From Escallonia rubra (lineage: Eukaryota > Streptophyta > Magnoliopsida > Escalloniales > Escalloniaceae): a DNA stretch of 64,000 nt. The position numbers and the translations under genes were made by a program. The notes beneath the pieces are model-generated. The model was not told the origin of the DNA. It did no database searches and was given only the letters and a program-made list of their open reading frames with translations. The stretch covers positions 1 through 64,000 of the forward strand of contig JAVXUO010001675.1 in assembly GCA_033065855.1 (NCBI GenBank). Direction: 5' to 3'. Below are positions 23,901-34,607 of this stretch, in pieces. The number at the start of each line of letters is the position of its first letter. The stretch's first letter is position 1.

Positions 23901-26900
23901 ACATATATACACATTGGATATGCCCATGTTTTTCTAGTAGTAACCAGATTAGTGATATGGTAATCTTTAGTAGACTGCAATTGTGTACAGATAAGGAAAT
24001 ATGCATTCTCTGGCGGGCAAGACTCAAAGGAGAAACATATGAAGCTTGGGGCAAATCTTGAGGTACTGTTTAACTGATGTATGCTGTAAAATCACTCTTA
24101 ACATTATGCGTTATGAGACAATCCCAAGCCAGAAGTTTTCCCTTCTCACTATCAACTGTCTTGTACCATGTCGGAGGTTTTCAAAAGTTCCACAATTTTT
24201 TCTGAGCAAACTTAATATGTTCAATAATTGTTCAGGATTTCACGCTATAAAAGAATTTGAATAAGTTCTAATCTCTTCCTTCCCTCTGGTCTTTCTTTTT
24301 CTTGTATATTGTTCAGGTTGATATACCAATCAAGTACCTTGGTTTTTTCCTGGAGGATGATGCCGAACTCGAACACATACGCACGGTAATATCATTATCT
24401 TCTGTTATGAAAAAAATGAACTCTTCTTATTTAGTTCATTTACTTCCAAACTCTTATGCATAGCATACCACTTATTTATCATTTATTTTTCAAAAATTAA
24501 TAGTCACTCATGATGGGTGAACAGCGTGTAGCATAGCACTGCTTTTATGTTTCTGAACTTGTTCAAGTGAGCTTGTTTCAGGAGTATGGTGCTGGACGTT
24601 TGTTTACTGGTCAAGTGAAGGATAGGCTTATTCAAGTTTTGACAGAAATTGTGGAAAGACATCGTAGGGCTCGAGCTGCAGTTACTGATGAGGTACTTTG
24701 CCTGCGCCTTTTGATGGATATGCAATACACATGTTAATACAGTTAGCTAACTAGACATACACTGAACATGAGACAGGCGATAATAGACAAGAAATTCTGG
24801 AAAAAGGGACCTGTAAGGATGAATTATGTTGAAATAGCAGGGGAAATCATGTCATTTATTTCCGTCTTTTATAAACTCCAAATGCTGCTTACGTCTCTAA
24901 AAAGAATGATGATATTTTGGGTGGCACCAAAGGCGGTTTATCATATGTATTATTTTATACAAATTAAATTGTGTTTCTAGCAACAGTTGAAGCCATTTGA
25001 CAAAAAATCTATGTTACATGGACTCTTCAAATTGAGTGAAGTACCCGTGTCTGACACTCGACACTTGGACATGGGTATGGGATATGTGTCCGACACATCT
25101 CATAAAATATGTCTCTAAGGACACTATCTTAAAGTGCTTCTTTTAATTCGTTATTGCTTGCAGATGAGATAACATTTTCGATTTAAAGAATGTGCGTCAC
25201 AGAAAACACCATGTTCCCTAAGGAGCAACTAAAAAATAGTAATAAACAGAACTATTTTGCCGTGTCACCGTGTCTTGGGTTTTGAAAATTAGACAAGTCC
25301 GACACTTGGACACGTATCTGACTCGGACACTTGTACCGAGTCCATGTAATATAGCAAAAAATACTAGTTTCAAGCCTGCCAAGGTTGAATTTGCAATTAA
25401 ATTTAAAACCAAAGTCCCAAGATATCAAATTCCAAAAATCCAACTTATAAAAGATCTTACAATTTTTTCACTCTAACCACCACAATAGCTTTTTGGTGGA
25501 CATAAATTTCATGTTTATGCCGAAAAAGTTACAAGAAAAAATGTGATTAACGTGCCTAGATTTTTGTTCTCCTGAAACTCTATTTGTACTCTACATATGC
25601 CTCTTTGCAAAATACTTCCAATTTTTATGCTGAAACATCATGGTGTCATGTGTTGTACACCATGATGTTGATTTTCTAGTTTGGCTGTTTCCTTGATGGT
25701 GAATGTGATTGTATAGAGCTGCTTCGAGTTGCAAACTTGATAATTTACTTTCTAGTTTGGCTGTTTCATAGACAGTGAATTTAATTCTATAGAGTTGATT
25801 TGAGTAGCAAACTCAATAATTTAGCTAAATATTTAGAGCCATTCCTTAATGGCAACCATGCTAAAAAATGGTAGATGGCATCAGATTTGTCTAAGCGTTG
25901 ACCATGGCCTTTATCGTTACTTTTTTGTTGGGGCATGAAAAAAAACTAAGACTTCCATTTTAGAACTCGTTTGGGATTGATTCTAAAAAGCAGATTTAGC
26001 TTAAATCTTAATTAGTTTTCAAAATCAGATTTAATGTACTTTAAGCAGAATAAGTTTGTTGTTTGGTAAAAATAGTTGTAAACTCGCTTAAAGTTACAGA
26101 AAGTGTTTGGATAAAAAGTGCTTAAAATAGTTCTACTATGACAAATTGACCATAGAGGACACTTAATAAAGAAATTTCTAATTTCCATTTAGAAAGGTAA
26201 CGTTGACATGACTTTCATTTGTAACTAACTACAATATACAAATAAATTGTCGAAAAGCTATTTTCACTCACCTATAAAAGTTGTTTATTTTTTTAGCTTA
26301 AATCAAAAACACCCACAATCTCACAATCTCATAATCTCATATTAGTGCTTATAGTACAATAACTTTCCCAAATTAGTTAAATGACATGAGATGTCCTTTT
26401 GTGAGAAATATGAGGATAGTATGGTAAATTAGAAAGTCAGACCTGATTATGAGAAAAGTGACTATTTCGTAATCCTCACTTCCCAGGATTATGGATTTAA
26501 TCAATTTTTATCTTTTTGAGGCAGATTAAATCTCTTAAATTTTTTGCCAAACACTCACATACCTGATTTTATCTATAGATTAAATCAGGTTTGAACATCC
26601 CAGAATTAATCCCAAACACCTTCTTAGAGAATATCTTGTGGGATTCTCTCCTAAAAATATCAAGATGAAGTTCTTGTATAATGTATGTGCTATTTTGTTT
26701 GGGTTTTTTGAAATGCGTGTGTGTTGGGTTTTTTTTTGGTGGTGGTGGTGGGGGGGGGGGGGGTTGTCATTACTATCTAAAGCCATTATTGAAGCCCCTT
26801 GTACTTTTGTTGCTATAGTAATGACAGTGCGATTTTTGAGAGTGCATGCATTAATTGATTCTATGTGTTTCATCTTTGCCACAGATGGTTGATGCATTCA

Positions 26901-26935
26901 TGGCAGTAAGACCCCTTCCGAATATGTTCTTCTAA
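14939..26935 (+). CDS. Cytosolic tryptophanyl-tRNA synthetase, 12 exons
   Basis: Charges tRNA-Trp with tryptophan in the cytosol (class Ic synthetase). Exons: 14939-15162, 15256-15375, 16978-17163, 17593-17644, 17742-17807, 18931-19017, 21263-21355, 22136-22216, 23991-24062, 24317-24385, 24582-24692 and 26885-26935. They sum to 1212 bases, 403 residues plus stop, close to the usual plant length, with every junction GT/AG and in phase. Landmarks: [18 protein letters not shown] near the N-terminus, ATP-binding HLGHLIPF (the HIGH motif), the tryptophan-pocket region [17 protein letters not shown], the KMSKS-equivalent [16 protein letters not shown], and the C-terminus [13 protein letters not shown]. 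Exon 3 must start at 16978, after GGTGCAG, to restore YLQ before DAFKVPL. No organelle-targeting extension is seen. Introns 2, 6 and 11 contain transposons, but the frame is intact. Confidence 0.96.
15467..15795. mobile_element. Tourist-like MITE in TrpRS intron 2
   Basis: A 329-bp element with terminal inverted repeats of about 38 bases (GCCCCGTACGTTTACC... against GCCCCCGTACGCTTACC...). It is flanked by TAA on both sides (15464-15466 and 15796-15798), the 3-bp target duplication typical of PIF/Harbinger. No coding capacity. It is presumably mobilised in trans. Confidence 0.85.
16068..16891 (+). mobile_element. Short non-autonomous Helitron in TrpRS intron 2
   Basis: The right end is clear: hairpin CCCGTGTGCAACGCACGGG (16862-16880), then ATCAAAA and CTAG (16888-16891) followed by T. 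The best left end is TCTAATTATTTATATATG at 16068, preceded by A, giving 824 bp. The hairpin core GTGCAACGCAC is shared with the Helitron at 62162-62937. The left end is less certain than the right. Confidence 0.7.
16892..16977. other. Intron 2 acceptor region
   Basis: Only 86 bases separate the Helitron end from TrpRS exon 3. The real acceptor is the AG at 16976-16977. A second AG at 16986-16987 would delete YLQ and shift the frame by one base. Confidence 0.5.
19694..20688. mobile_element. hAT element in TrpRS intron 6, 8-bp target duplication
   Basis: A 995-bp element with perfect 13-base inverted ends TAGACCTGGCAAA / TTTGCCAGGTCTA. It is flanked by AGGAGAAC at 19686-19693 and 20689-20696. 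The 8-bp duplication marks the hAT superfamily. The subterminal zones are crowded with ACCCG/CGGGT motifs, likely transposase-binding repeats. No transposase frame, so non-autonomous. Confidence 0.93.
20697..21262. other. Remainder of TrpRS intron 6
   Basis: AT-rich intron sequence running to the AG before exon 7. No element or gene recognised. Confidence 0.4.
22800..22814. repeat. GC-alternating and poly-G tract in intron 8
   Basis: An alternating CG run followed by about eleven G bases. Simple repeat; the length is likely to vary between individuals and in assemblies. Confidence 0.7.
25013..25349. mobile_element. Small inverted-repeat element in TrpRS intron 11
   Basis: Perfect 12-base inverted ends TTACATGGACTC / GAGTCCATGTAA enclose 337 bp rich in GTGTCCGACAC-type motifs that are themselves inverted internally. 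No clear target duplication, so the class is open. A MITE is the likely reading. Confidence 0.5.
25660..25826. repeat. Tandem duplication of about 80 bp in intron 11
   Basis: TTTCTAGTTTGGCTGTTTC plus following sequence through TAGAG ... GCAAACTTGATAATTT appears twice in a row (from about 25672 and about 25749), diverged at scattered positions. Confidence 0.65.
25969..26617. mobile_element. Probable MITE in TrpRS intron 11
   Basis: GTTTGGGATTGATTCT at 25969 is inverted as GAATTAATCCCAAAC ending at 26617, enclosing about 650 AT-rich bases. GATTTAAT/ATTAAATC motifs recur near both ends. No exact target duplication was found. A hAT-type or unclassified MITE is likely. Confidence 0.55.
26740..26763. 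repeat. (GGT)n and poly-G tract
   Basis: GGTGGTGGTGGT followed by about thirteen G bases shortly before the last TrpRS exon. Simple repeat. Confidence 0.75.
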
Positions 26936-27540
26936 AGCGAGGAGGAATAGGCTTGAACTTCTGGGAAGACTGACTAAAAATTGTCTTTCTCCTTACATTG
27001 CAGTTTAGATTACATTCTCTCATCTCTTAATTTGACACGAACATATTTCATGATGTATTGCAATTTTGTCATCAATTTGAAATTTACCTCTCATATATAT
27101 TATTGAAGCAATTCAGTGGAGCTTTGAAAAAGCACTGGACGGAAGCTAGTATATATTCCAAATATATCTCTAGGCTCTTCGCAATTTGTTTACAGCAAGA
27201 TGAGTATTGATTGCTTGGGGCCAAACATTGTTGCAGACATTCCAAATATATCTCAGCTGTATGCTGCTTTAGTTTCAATGTGAAAAGCAACTTTGTTATG
27301 GGTTCACCCAGGGTTCTGTTTTAGGTGGCAAGGGTAGTTAAGGCGTTCTTCTTTTCTTTCTTTTTTGATTTTTGTTGTTTTTACTTTTAAGAAGAGTGCT
27401 TTTTTATTGCTTAGGATTTCTTGTATCTTTCTAGCTGGTATTTTTTTTTCTATACACCTATGTAAAAGGCGCTAAGTGATCAACATGCATTTTAGAACTT
27501 TGCCAATGGTTTTACACAAAAACCACGGTCCACCTTCATT
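26936..27540 (+). other. TrpRS 3' untranslated and intergenic region
   Basis: Follows the TrpRS stop. AT-rich, with several AATAAA-like stretches but no clear poly(A) signal. No second gene seen. Confidence 0.4.
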
Positions 27541-29001
27541 CTAATATCATCAAACACTAATAGTATTGTCTTCATGTCCTTCGACATCGGCTCCGCCGCC
27601 TCCTCTTTGGCTCCACCTGCTTCACTCTCCAGTTCAGCAAAGACGACATCTTAATGGTCCCATTTCGCCGTTGCCTGAAGAACTCCGTATGAATACCAAA
27701 CAAATTGGCTACTGCGGATCAAATCCGATCTCCACGACGACGCGGATCTTAATATCAGGTTTGCTTCTGTTCTTAATGGCATTCAGGTTATATTAATCGC
27801 TCTCTGGGAAGCCACATGTTCTGATTATTGTAGTGTGGGTGCTTATTCTAATCAAATGTTGATTATATGTGTAATTTCTTCGCAGCTTATGTGACCGCAT
27901 CATGAATTTTTTTGGATTGAGTTTGTTTAGTTTGCCTCTAGGGGAGTTGCATACATGTATAAAACGGCAAGGCAATCAGGAGTAAATCTTTTGGAAGAAG
28001 TACTGTTTGTGCTAAAGTTTAAATCTTTTGGAAGAAATTTTTTTAGAAGTTAACATTTTCATGAAGTTTGGTTATTCTGGTCATCACTGTATAAAATCTT
28101 ACTTGACGTATTTTCTCTTATTTGGCGGGGGAACGGAGAAAGAGGTGGGGGGGGGGGGGGGCATTGGGTTTGAAAATGTACAAAGTTTGTGCCATGATTG
28201 TATAGGTTTGGCTTCAGAGTAAATCTTTTTCATAACTTTTGAACTATTAACACTTTGGTAAGGTTAATGAAAAAAATTATGCTGTACATTGGACCTGTGA
28301 TAACTATTGCTGATATTTCAGCACCCTTTATTCGACCTTCCTTTTTATGGTTCAAGTATATATCTGAAACGTGAACATAGATGTTCTTTTTGTAAAACTG
28401 GTATGTTATGGTAAAGCTATTAGCAGTTTAATTCATGAATTTTTTGTTGTTTCGGTTAGGAACTTGATTTTCAAGGCTATATATCATTTTTGGAATTTAA
28501 AGTGCTTTTTGTATGACTAGGTGCTGAGCAAGTTCCTCTTATGCATGATTAGTGTGATAATTGTACAGAAAATAGATTTAGCCGGAACTCCTGGGAGTAA
28601 AGAGTACCTCCTTTCAAGTATGCAAGGAATACTCGAGGGTAGAAGACTTTACTGGACATGGATCTAAATGTTGAACAACGAATGAGAACCAGGATCAGGA
28701 GGGGGTATCAGCTCGAGTTGGGCATTCTGACATGCAAGGAAGAAGCTCTGTTCACCCTCCTCCATTTGATGTTGAGACTTTGGATGATGATGTCATTATA
28801 TCCTCCCCTAGGGCATTTGCGGAAGTAATTTCTCTGCTGCGTGCTTGTTCCTTTATTCTTAGGTTTCTTTCCATGTTATTTGTCGCTGCAACTATGGTGC
28901 TACTTATAACATGGGATTTAGTCATGCCAGGCTAGAAGCAACTCTAGAAGGACTTCTTAAAGGAACTCATCCTAGGGCCCTTGTGATTGATGTGGAATCA
29001 G
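27541..29001 (+). pseudogene. Decayed N-terminal exons of a RING-E3-like plant gene
   Basis: A possible leader exon (about 27560-27760, ending before GTTTGCTTC) is followed by a coding-like exon, about 28569-28824. This starts after TGTACAG, includes ATGGATCTAAATG (MDLN) and reads DVETLDDDVIISSPRAFAE. The next exon, 28931-29001, begins ARSNSRR and ends LVIDVESG, with a donor at 29002. The pattern (acidic DDDV, SSPRAFAEA-R-NSRR, then LVIDVES) resembles N-terminal regions I recall from plant RING E3 ligases. Breaks: the frame shifts between MDLN and the next readable block, and again in the last exon with stops after SNSRRTS. No RING domain follows; transposons begin soon after. The family call is from memory and not secure. 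Confidence 0.45.
28145..28161. repeat. Poly-G tract
   Basis: A run of about fifteen G bases inside the putative first intron of the decayed gene. Confidence 0.75.
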
Positions 29002-29335
29002 GTACTTCAAATCTTTTGCTCTTCTGTTTTTGCTTGCAATATATGTTTGCAAATTTTCTGCTTTATACCTCTTCTGCAATTGAGTGTTTGTTTCATGGCA
29101 TTGGATTTTATTGCTATGAGTATGCACTTTATTTTCCTAAAAAATGAGTAATTTTGAGTGATTAGTCAAATGTGAAATTCATCTGAGTTCAGTAGTTTGT
29201 AAGCATCAAGAATTTTCTTCACGAGTATGTACAGTCAGCTTCTAATTTTGCGTGTTAGGTGCTTTTACCAGGTTGGAGGAATATACATAAGAGACTGGGG
29301 GAATGGCAAAAGGTTCTGGGATGATCCACCCGTGG

Positions 29336-29384
29336 AAACCAGATGTAGTGACCTTGCAATTTGCAAGGTCACTACATCTGGTTT
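29336..29384. repeat. Perfect 24-bp palindrome with one-base centre
   Basis: Bases 29336-29359 (AAACCAGATGTAGTGACC...) are exactly reverse-complemented at 29361-29384, with a single T between. It would extrude as a cruciform or fold into RNA with practically no loop. Confidence 0.9.
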
Positions 29385-29525
29385 ATTAACATCGTCATGC
29401 TCGTTTGATATCTTTTTCTTTGCAAGTTGCAAAGAAAATGAGGAAATACATATCAAGGAAAAAGATTAACAAATCAAAAGTAGAAAAGTTTATTAACATC
29501 GTCATGCTCGTTTGATATCTTTTTT
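29381..29525. repeat. Direct repeat of about 37 bp
   Basis: GTTTATTAACATCGTCATGC and the following TCGTTTGATATCTTTTT occur at 29381-29417 and again at 29488-29525, bracketing the second palindrome. Confidence 0.85.
29414..29438. repeat. Second palindrome, 12-bp arms, one-base centre
   Basis: TTTTCTTTGCAA and TTGCAAAGAAAA flank one G. It lies 30 bases after the previous palindrome and has the same single-base centre. Confidence 0.85.
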
Positions 29526-30729
29526 GGTTTATGGCCTCTTGTGAGACCAATTATCCATGTATTCAACCTCTTGCTCATTCTATGTAAGGTAGCATTGCAC
29601 GAAATATACAAAAAGAGATGACTAGAGCTGTTTCCCCAAGAAGGTTTCTCAAGATACTTAAGGAGTTGCTCCTCCGAAGGCAATTACGCGATTGAATTTA
29701 ATCGGTTTGGACTTTGGACTGAAGTGAACATTCATCATGGGTGACTCTGTCAATGGAAGGTACGCGTGTGGGAGCTGCCTAGTATAAATATACAAAAACT
29801 GGTATTATATAGTACCAGGAGTGGTGCTTGTTGGATTAGCTGCTTTGGGAACCTTATCATTTGGGAATTGGGATGCCATCCTCTCTGTCGAACCAAATAG
29901 TCTCTTCGTGAATGGTGGCGATGGTTGTTTACAGATTTTGGTGGCGGTGTTGGGTTTTGATTGGGGCTTCACAGCTAGGGATGAATTTGTTATGTTCCCT
30001 TATTTTACACTACAAAAATTCAATAAATACATTTATTTCTGTCGTGACCCCTTGACCTTCACTGTTACCACCACCACCCGAGCCCATTGCAAGCCTGGCC
30101 ATTTCCATGCACGCGCACACGCAAAAAGATTGCGTCTAGGGCGCGATGGCCACCTTTTTTTTTTATTTTTATAATAGCGATGGTCACCTAGATCTACCAT
30201 TGCATGCTACAGCCCGTTGCCGTTGCAATCCAGGTCTGCAACCCCTCTCTCTCCCCCTTCAGGTGGCGATAATATTGATAGGGGTGACAGATTTGGAGGG
30301 GGGATGTATCCTCCGGTGGAGAGGAGCTGATTCCGACCAGAGATGACGCCGGAATATGTGGCGGCGGGTTGGTGGCGGTGTTGATGAAATTGAGTGGTGA
30401 AATTACAAATATTACATGTTAGGAAATCTGTGACGTAAAAGCCTCTTTAAAAGACGACATTAGAATTGGACGCCTGGGATGCATGACACATTATCAGGTC
30501 ATTTTGCTGTCAAAGACGTGAACATGGTTTGTTACAATAAAAAATTCTGATAGATATAACACTAGAATGTAAGCTTTAATAGGAAAAAACATCCATGCCT
30601 TTGTTTTATATTGTCCTTTAATACAGAAAAAACTAAATTACAAAAACCACCTTTTACTATACATGGCACGCTTGTAAGATCGAATAGAAGTATAATGACA
30701 CTAGTTGCAATTGTATACATTAAGTTTGA
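29526..30729. other. Unassigned non-coding DNA
   Basis: No domain-bearing frame. It contains CACTACAAAAA at about 30009, which looks like a CACTA end, but no partner end was found. Confidence 0.35.
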
Positions 30730-30742
30730 GGGAGGATCCTTT

Positions 30743-31855
30743 TTTTTGTTGTGGGTAAAATAAGATAATTGCATTGATAATTTAAAGATACACAGTCGCT
30801 CTGTTGTAGAGCTTACAGAAATTATCGGTCACGACATTCTCGTGATTCAGTATACATGACTACAAAGGCCGACACTAATAACAAACCTAATAAACTTATA
30901 CACATTAGAATTGAATTAAAGCATAGCATATATTACACTTTAACTCAACTTAAAGTAACATGCAAAATTTATAAGTTTAAACGAAACATAAATAAGAACA
31001 AACTATAAGGTGGTAACAATAACACAGACAATCGGGAACCGCATGACACAAAGGTGATCACACTGTTTAAGAGTCCATCACACCTCCCAAGAAATACAAC
31101 ACCGCAATGTCCATCCTTCGACTAACCCGTAACAAATCCGAAACAAATTGTCGAAGTACAGGGCGGAGGAACCACAACTCATCCACATCTTACCAAACAT
31201 ACCAAAGTAGACACATAGGATGCTCGAACCTAGAAAAGAGCCCTAAAACCCGACCCCCCCCCCTCCTCGGGTCCCGAATCCCCCCCCACTTCAAGCCTAA
31301 CAGAAACTCACCCCCTCCCCCCAGAAACCCTATCCCCTCCAACCCCCCCTCTCAAGACCCCACGGACTCCTAGAACCAACCCCAGAACCACGGCTAAGCT
31401 CTATCCCGAGCCCCCCTGCTACTACTAGGACCAAACAACCGACCCTAACCCCAACCTCTACCACTGAGGAACAGGAAACATATAAGAACGGAATTGAAAA
31501 TCTGAATGAGCATTCAAAAATGACAGTCAAAAAAGCGTCGGCGAAGAGCCGATCGCTGCCGGTGAAATTCTAGTCACCTCCGGCAAACGGTGGAAAATAC
31601 GTCGATCGAGCAGATCTACACAAATTTACGTAGATCGACCAAGATTGGAGACATACCTTGATGTCGTCGTCTCCGATCAAATTCTGGTGAGACGCCTCAC
31701 CACTGACGTTAGAGTGGCTGCCTCCCCACACACATGGAAGCACGGTGGGGCGACCATGGTGACTTCTGAGGAGTTTGGTTTTTAGAGAGAAGGCTGAGAG
31801 AATACGTTTTAGAGAGAGAGTGAAACTTACTTGTTTGCTCTCATGCAGTAGCTTG
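30743..31855 (-). mobile_element. L1-like LINE, internally deleted, 13-bp target duplication
   Basis: On the minus strand the element ends in a run of eight A (the T run at 30740-30747), preceded by a LINE-like tail (TTATCTTATTTTACCCACAAC). It begins near 31855 with a GAGA-rich leader. GGGAGGATCCTTT flanks both sides (30730-30742 and 31856-31868). A long variable-length duplication plus a poly-A tail is the mark of target-primed reverse transcription. At 1.1 kb it has a 5'-leader-like GC-rich region and a 3' tail but no endonuclease or reverse transcriptase frame, so it is internally deleted or a non-autonomous derivative. Confidence 0.82.
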
Positions 31856-31989
31856 GGGAGGATCCTTTAAGGTGCCACAATTTGAAGGTTCACCCAAACA
31901 ATTATGCTTAAAAGAAACTTTTGAATATAAATATGCTTATTTAAGATATGTTCTACGACTTTCAACCTTAGCGTAAACCAAGGTAGGGT

Positions 31990-32945
31990 TTGACAAGTTT
32001 TTGTTTTTAGTTTTTTCTCCAGTTTTGTAAACTGGAGAAAAAAAAAATCCGTTTGACAAATAGTTTTTGTTTTTTTTTACCCTTCAGTTTTAAAAATCAG
32101 TTTTTTAAACGGGGTTGTTTTTAAAACTTCATTTTGGAGTTTTAGGTTTCTAATTTTGGTTTTTGTTTTGAGATCTAACATTCAAACTTTGTTAGAAGCA
32201 AAAAAATGAACATCATTTTAACAAAACCCCCATCACACACAAAGCACCACCACGACCACCAGACTTGCCGCCATCACCATGACCTACCCACCACTGCCAT
32301 TTTCACCATCACCAAACACCACCACCGGTCACTACCTTCGACAACTATAACCACTGCCAACATCCCATCATTGTCGCCAACACCACGACCCAGCATTGCT
32401 AACTGCACACACCCACGACCACCATGGAGACCAGGGCCTCCACCCCACCACTGTTTCCACTTACATTCATGTCCCGCCACCTCCATTGCACCGTTGCAGA
32501 TCTGCTCAGCCCAACTGTCGTCCCTCAAATCAGACATTGCAGCCATAGAAAACGAAGAAGAAACAGTGAATCTAGACCAGCCCCACCAACTCAAGGCAAT
32601 GAGAAACGACCACACCACCGGGTCCAAGATCGAGAAATCCAGCGCCCTCCATCATGCCCACAAGCTTCGCCAATCACACCCAATGTGGTGGTGGTGTTAT
32701 GATTTAGTTTGATATATATGGGGGTGATGTGGGGGTGTGATTTAATAAGGGGATGTGGGTTGGGGAGGGGGGGCGCGAGTTTGGTGGTGGTGGTGATTGG
32801 TAATGGTGCTTTGGAGTTCGGATGTGGCTGGAGGGTTTTGTTGGAAAAAAGAGAACATTTTAAGGAAAAATGAAGAAAAAGAATGAGGAAAGAAAAATCA
32901 AAACAAAAACTGATTTATCAAACATCCACCTATTTTTTCTAAAAA
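31990..32945. mobile_element. Foldback-type element with related inverted ends
   Basis: GTTTGACAAATAGTTTTTGT at 32051 is matched in inverted form by ACAAAAACTGATTTATCAAAC ending at 32923. A further GTTTGACAAGTTTTTG lies outside it at about 31988. The interior is strongly strand-asymmetric (CCACCA-rich on the left, GGTGGT-rich on the right). Target duplication not resolved. Confidence 0.45.
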
Positions 32946-33224
32946 AAAAAAACACAACTAATTTTTATTTTTTTGAAATAGTTTACTTTCCAAATTTTAG
33001 TTCCATGAAGCGATAAAGAGGAGTCCGATAAATTTGTGTACCTTCTCACTTGATCTCTCTTACATTTTTTCGTGCATTTAGAGATTTTGCTCTATTACTT
33101 GTTTGCTGAAGGATTTTGTTTTGTGGGGCCTCTTTATCCTAACAATTATTATGCTACCACTTCCAACCTTTCCTCTATGTTAGTCAAGACGAGTGATTTC
33201 CTTTTACCTTTTACCTTTTACACA

Positions 33225-33255
33225 CACCCCCCGCGCGTGCGCACACACACACAAA
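33225..33255. repeat. CA-rich simple repeat
   Basis: Alternating CA/CG run within AT-rich DNA. Confidence 0.6.
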
Positions 33256-33439
33256 AAGTATTTTCTCTTACCTAACATCTATGCCCGCTTGGAATTGAAA
33301 TGGATTGCTCAAACATTATATGGGATTTACTAAAAAAAAAAGATTACGTGGGAAGGAGATAATATAGAAGTTGTCACGGTAATTTCACACTACGAGAATA
33401 TCTTTCCCCTCTCTTGTAGAGTAGGATATGTTGATTCAA

Positions 33440-33780
33440 AGTCTCGGCCGACAGTGCATAGTGTGTTTTGTTTACTTTTGTTTGGTTGTTTTTAATTGGT
33501 CTTATCTAGTTAGTTTGTGTTGTATTTTTTTAGGGTTTTTGTTGTAGTTAGTGTTTATTTGTAACCGTATGTCTCGGCAAGTTACGAAAAGTTAGGCTGA
33601 AGTGTAGGATATGCTCTGCTCCAGTCTAATTGTAATTTGTATCGGGTATATTGGTTAGTTGTTATGTGTAGTGTTTTTTATAGCGTTTAATGCTGTCTTT
33701 TATGTCTGTAAAATAGATTCTCTGGCCGGGACGACTTGTATAACCTTTACATATAATATATTTCTCCTCTTAAAAAAAAA
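33440..33780 (+). mobile_element. 5'-truncated LINE tail (plus strand)
   Basis: T/G-rich sequence ending in TTACATATAATATATTTCTCC, then ten A bases at about 33771-33780. This resembles a 3' untranslated tail of a plant LINE. No target duplication confirmed. Confidence 0.45.
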
Positions 33781-33921
33781 ATCTCGACTGGGTAGGTAGG
33801 GACCATGCTTTATTCACAGGCTGTCTGTAACCTGTCGACTAAAAATCATTGACTTTCTCTATGAAACCTGCGGTTCCCTACTTGAAATAAGAATCTTTCT
33901 AATCTTGTTTAGGTTCCTTAT

Positions 33922-34250
33922 TTGTCGCTAAAAAGGCCCGTGAGAGGACATTTTGCTTTCACCAGAATTCCATTACATTGTCTTAATTTTGAAAGGGGCG
34001 AACTGGTTCTTCATTCATCTATGTGTACATGGCTCTCTCTTATGAGCAGCTCCATAACTATTGAATTTCTTCTTTCAAAAGCGTTTGCCTGCAGGGTATT
34101 TCATTTCCTCGAAGAGATAGCCACTCTGCTTAACTTCAAACTCGATGGAGATCCAGTAGTATCTACAATCACTCCGCAGGCTGTTGGGGACATTGGGCAT
34201 GTTATAAGAGATTTAATGACATTTAACATCATCTGTTTTAGAGATTGTCT
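33922..34250 (+). other. Open frame of unrecognised origin before the copia element
   Basis: From about 34093 the frame reads VFHFLEEIATLLNFKLDGD and continues STITPQAVGDIGHVIRD, with balanced protein-like composition. A possible AG acceptor (CTGCAG) stands just before it. I do not recognise the family. It may be an old exon whose gene was destroyed by the copia insertion that starts six bases after it, or a chance frame. Confidence 0.25.
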
Positions 34251-34255
34251 TCTAT

Positions 34256-34473
34256 TGACCACCATTATAGGAGGAATTCACCACCATTGCAAGAGTAATT
34301 CAGGATCTGAAATTTGGTCTTTCCCACCATTACAGGAGTAATTTAGGATATGAAATTTGGTCTTTCCTAATGTATAGATAAATCATAGAGTTAATGTTAG
34401 GTAGATTCATGTATATATAAGTTGTAATTCTGAAAGATCAAATATACAATACCATCTTAATACCATTTTAATA
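34256..34473 (+). repeat. Left LTR of the copia element
   Basis: Begins TGACCACCATTATAGG and contains a TATA box (GTATATATAAG, about 34412-34422). It carries an internal tandem repeat of about 43 bases (ACCATTACAGGAGTAATT ... TTTGGTCTTTCC). It ends ATTTTAATA directly before the primer-binding site. Confidence 0.88.
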
Positions 34474-34486
34474 TGGTATCAGAGCC
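34474..34486 (+). promoter_or_regulatory. Primer-binding site (initiator tRNA-Met)
   Basis: TGGTATCAGAGCC immediately after the left LTR, complementary to the 3' end of plant initiator tRNA-Met. Standard for copia elements. Confidence 0.95.
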
Positions 34487-34607
34487 TCTCTAAAACAATA
34501 ACCCAAACATCCAACTTTCTCTCAGGCATTTCAACAAACACCTAGCAGGCCCTCTTTCCACCAAAACTTGACTTCTACACGGAAATCACAAACCATCCAA
34601 TTTTTTC

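Noticed and set aside
30008..30020. CACTACAAAAA resembling a CACTA (En/Spm) transposon end
   Set aside because: No matching TTTTTGTAGTG end or 3-bp duplication was found nearby on either side.
32206..32712. 168-codon frame rich in His/Pro/Thr
   Set aside because: Its composition comes from CCACCA-type low-complexity DNA inside a foldback element; no domain or splice structure.
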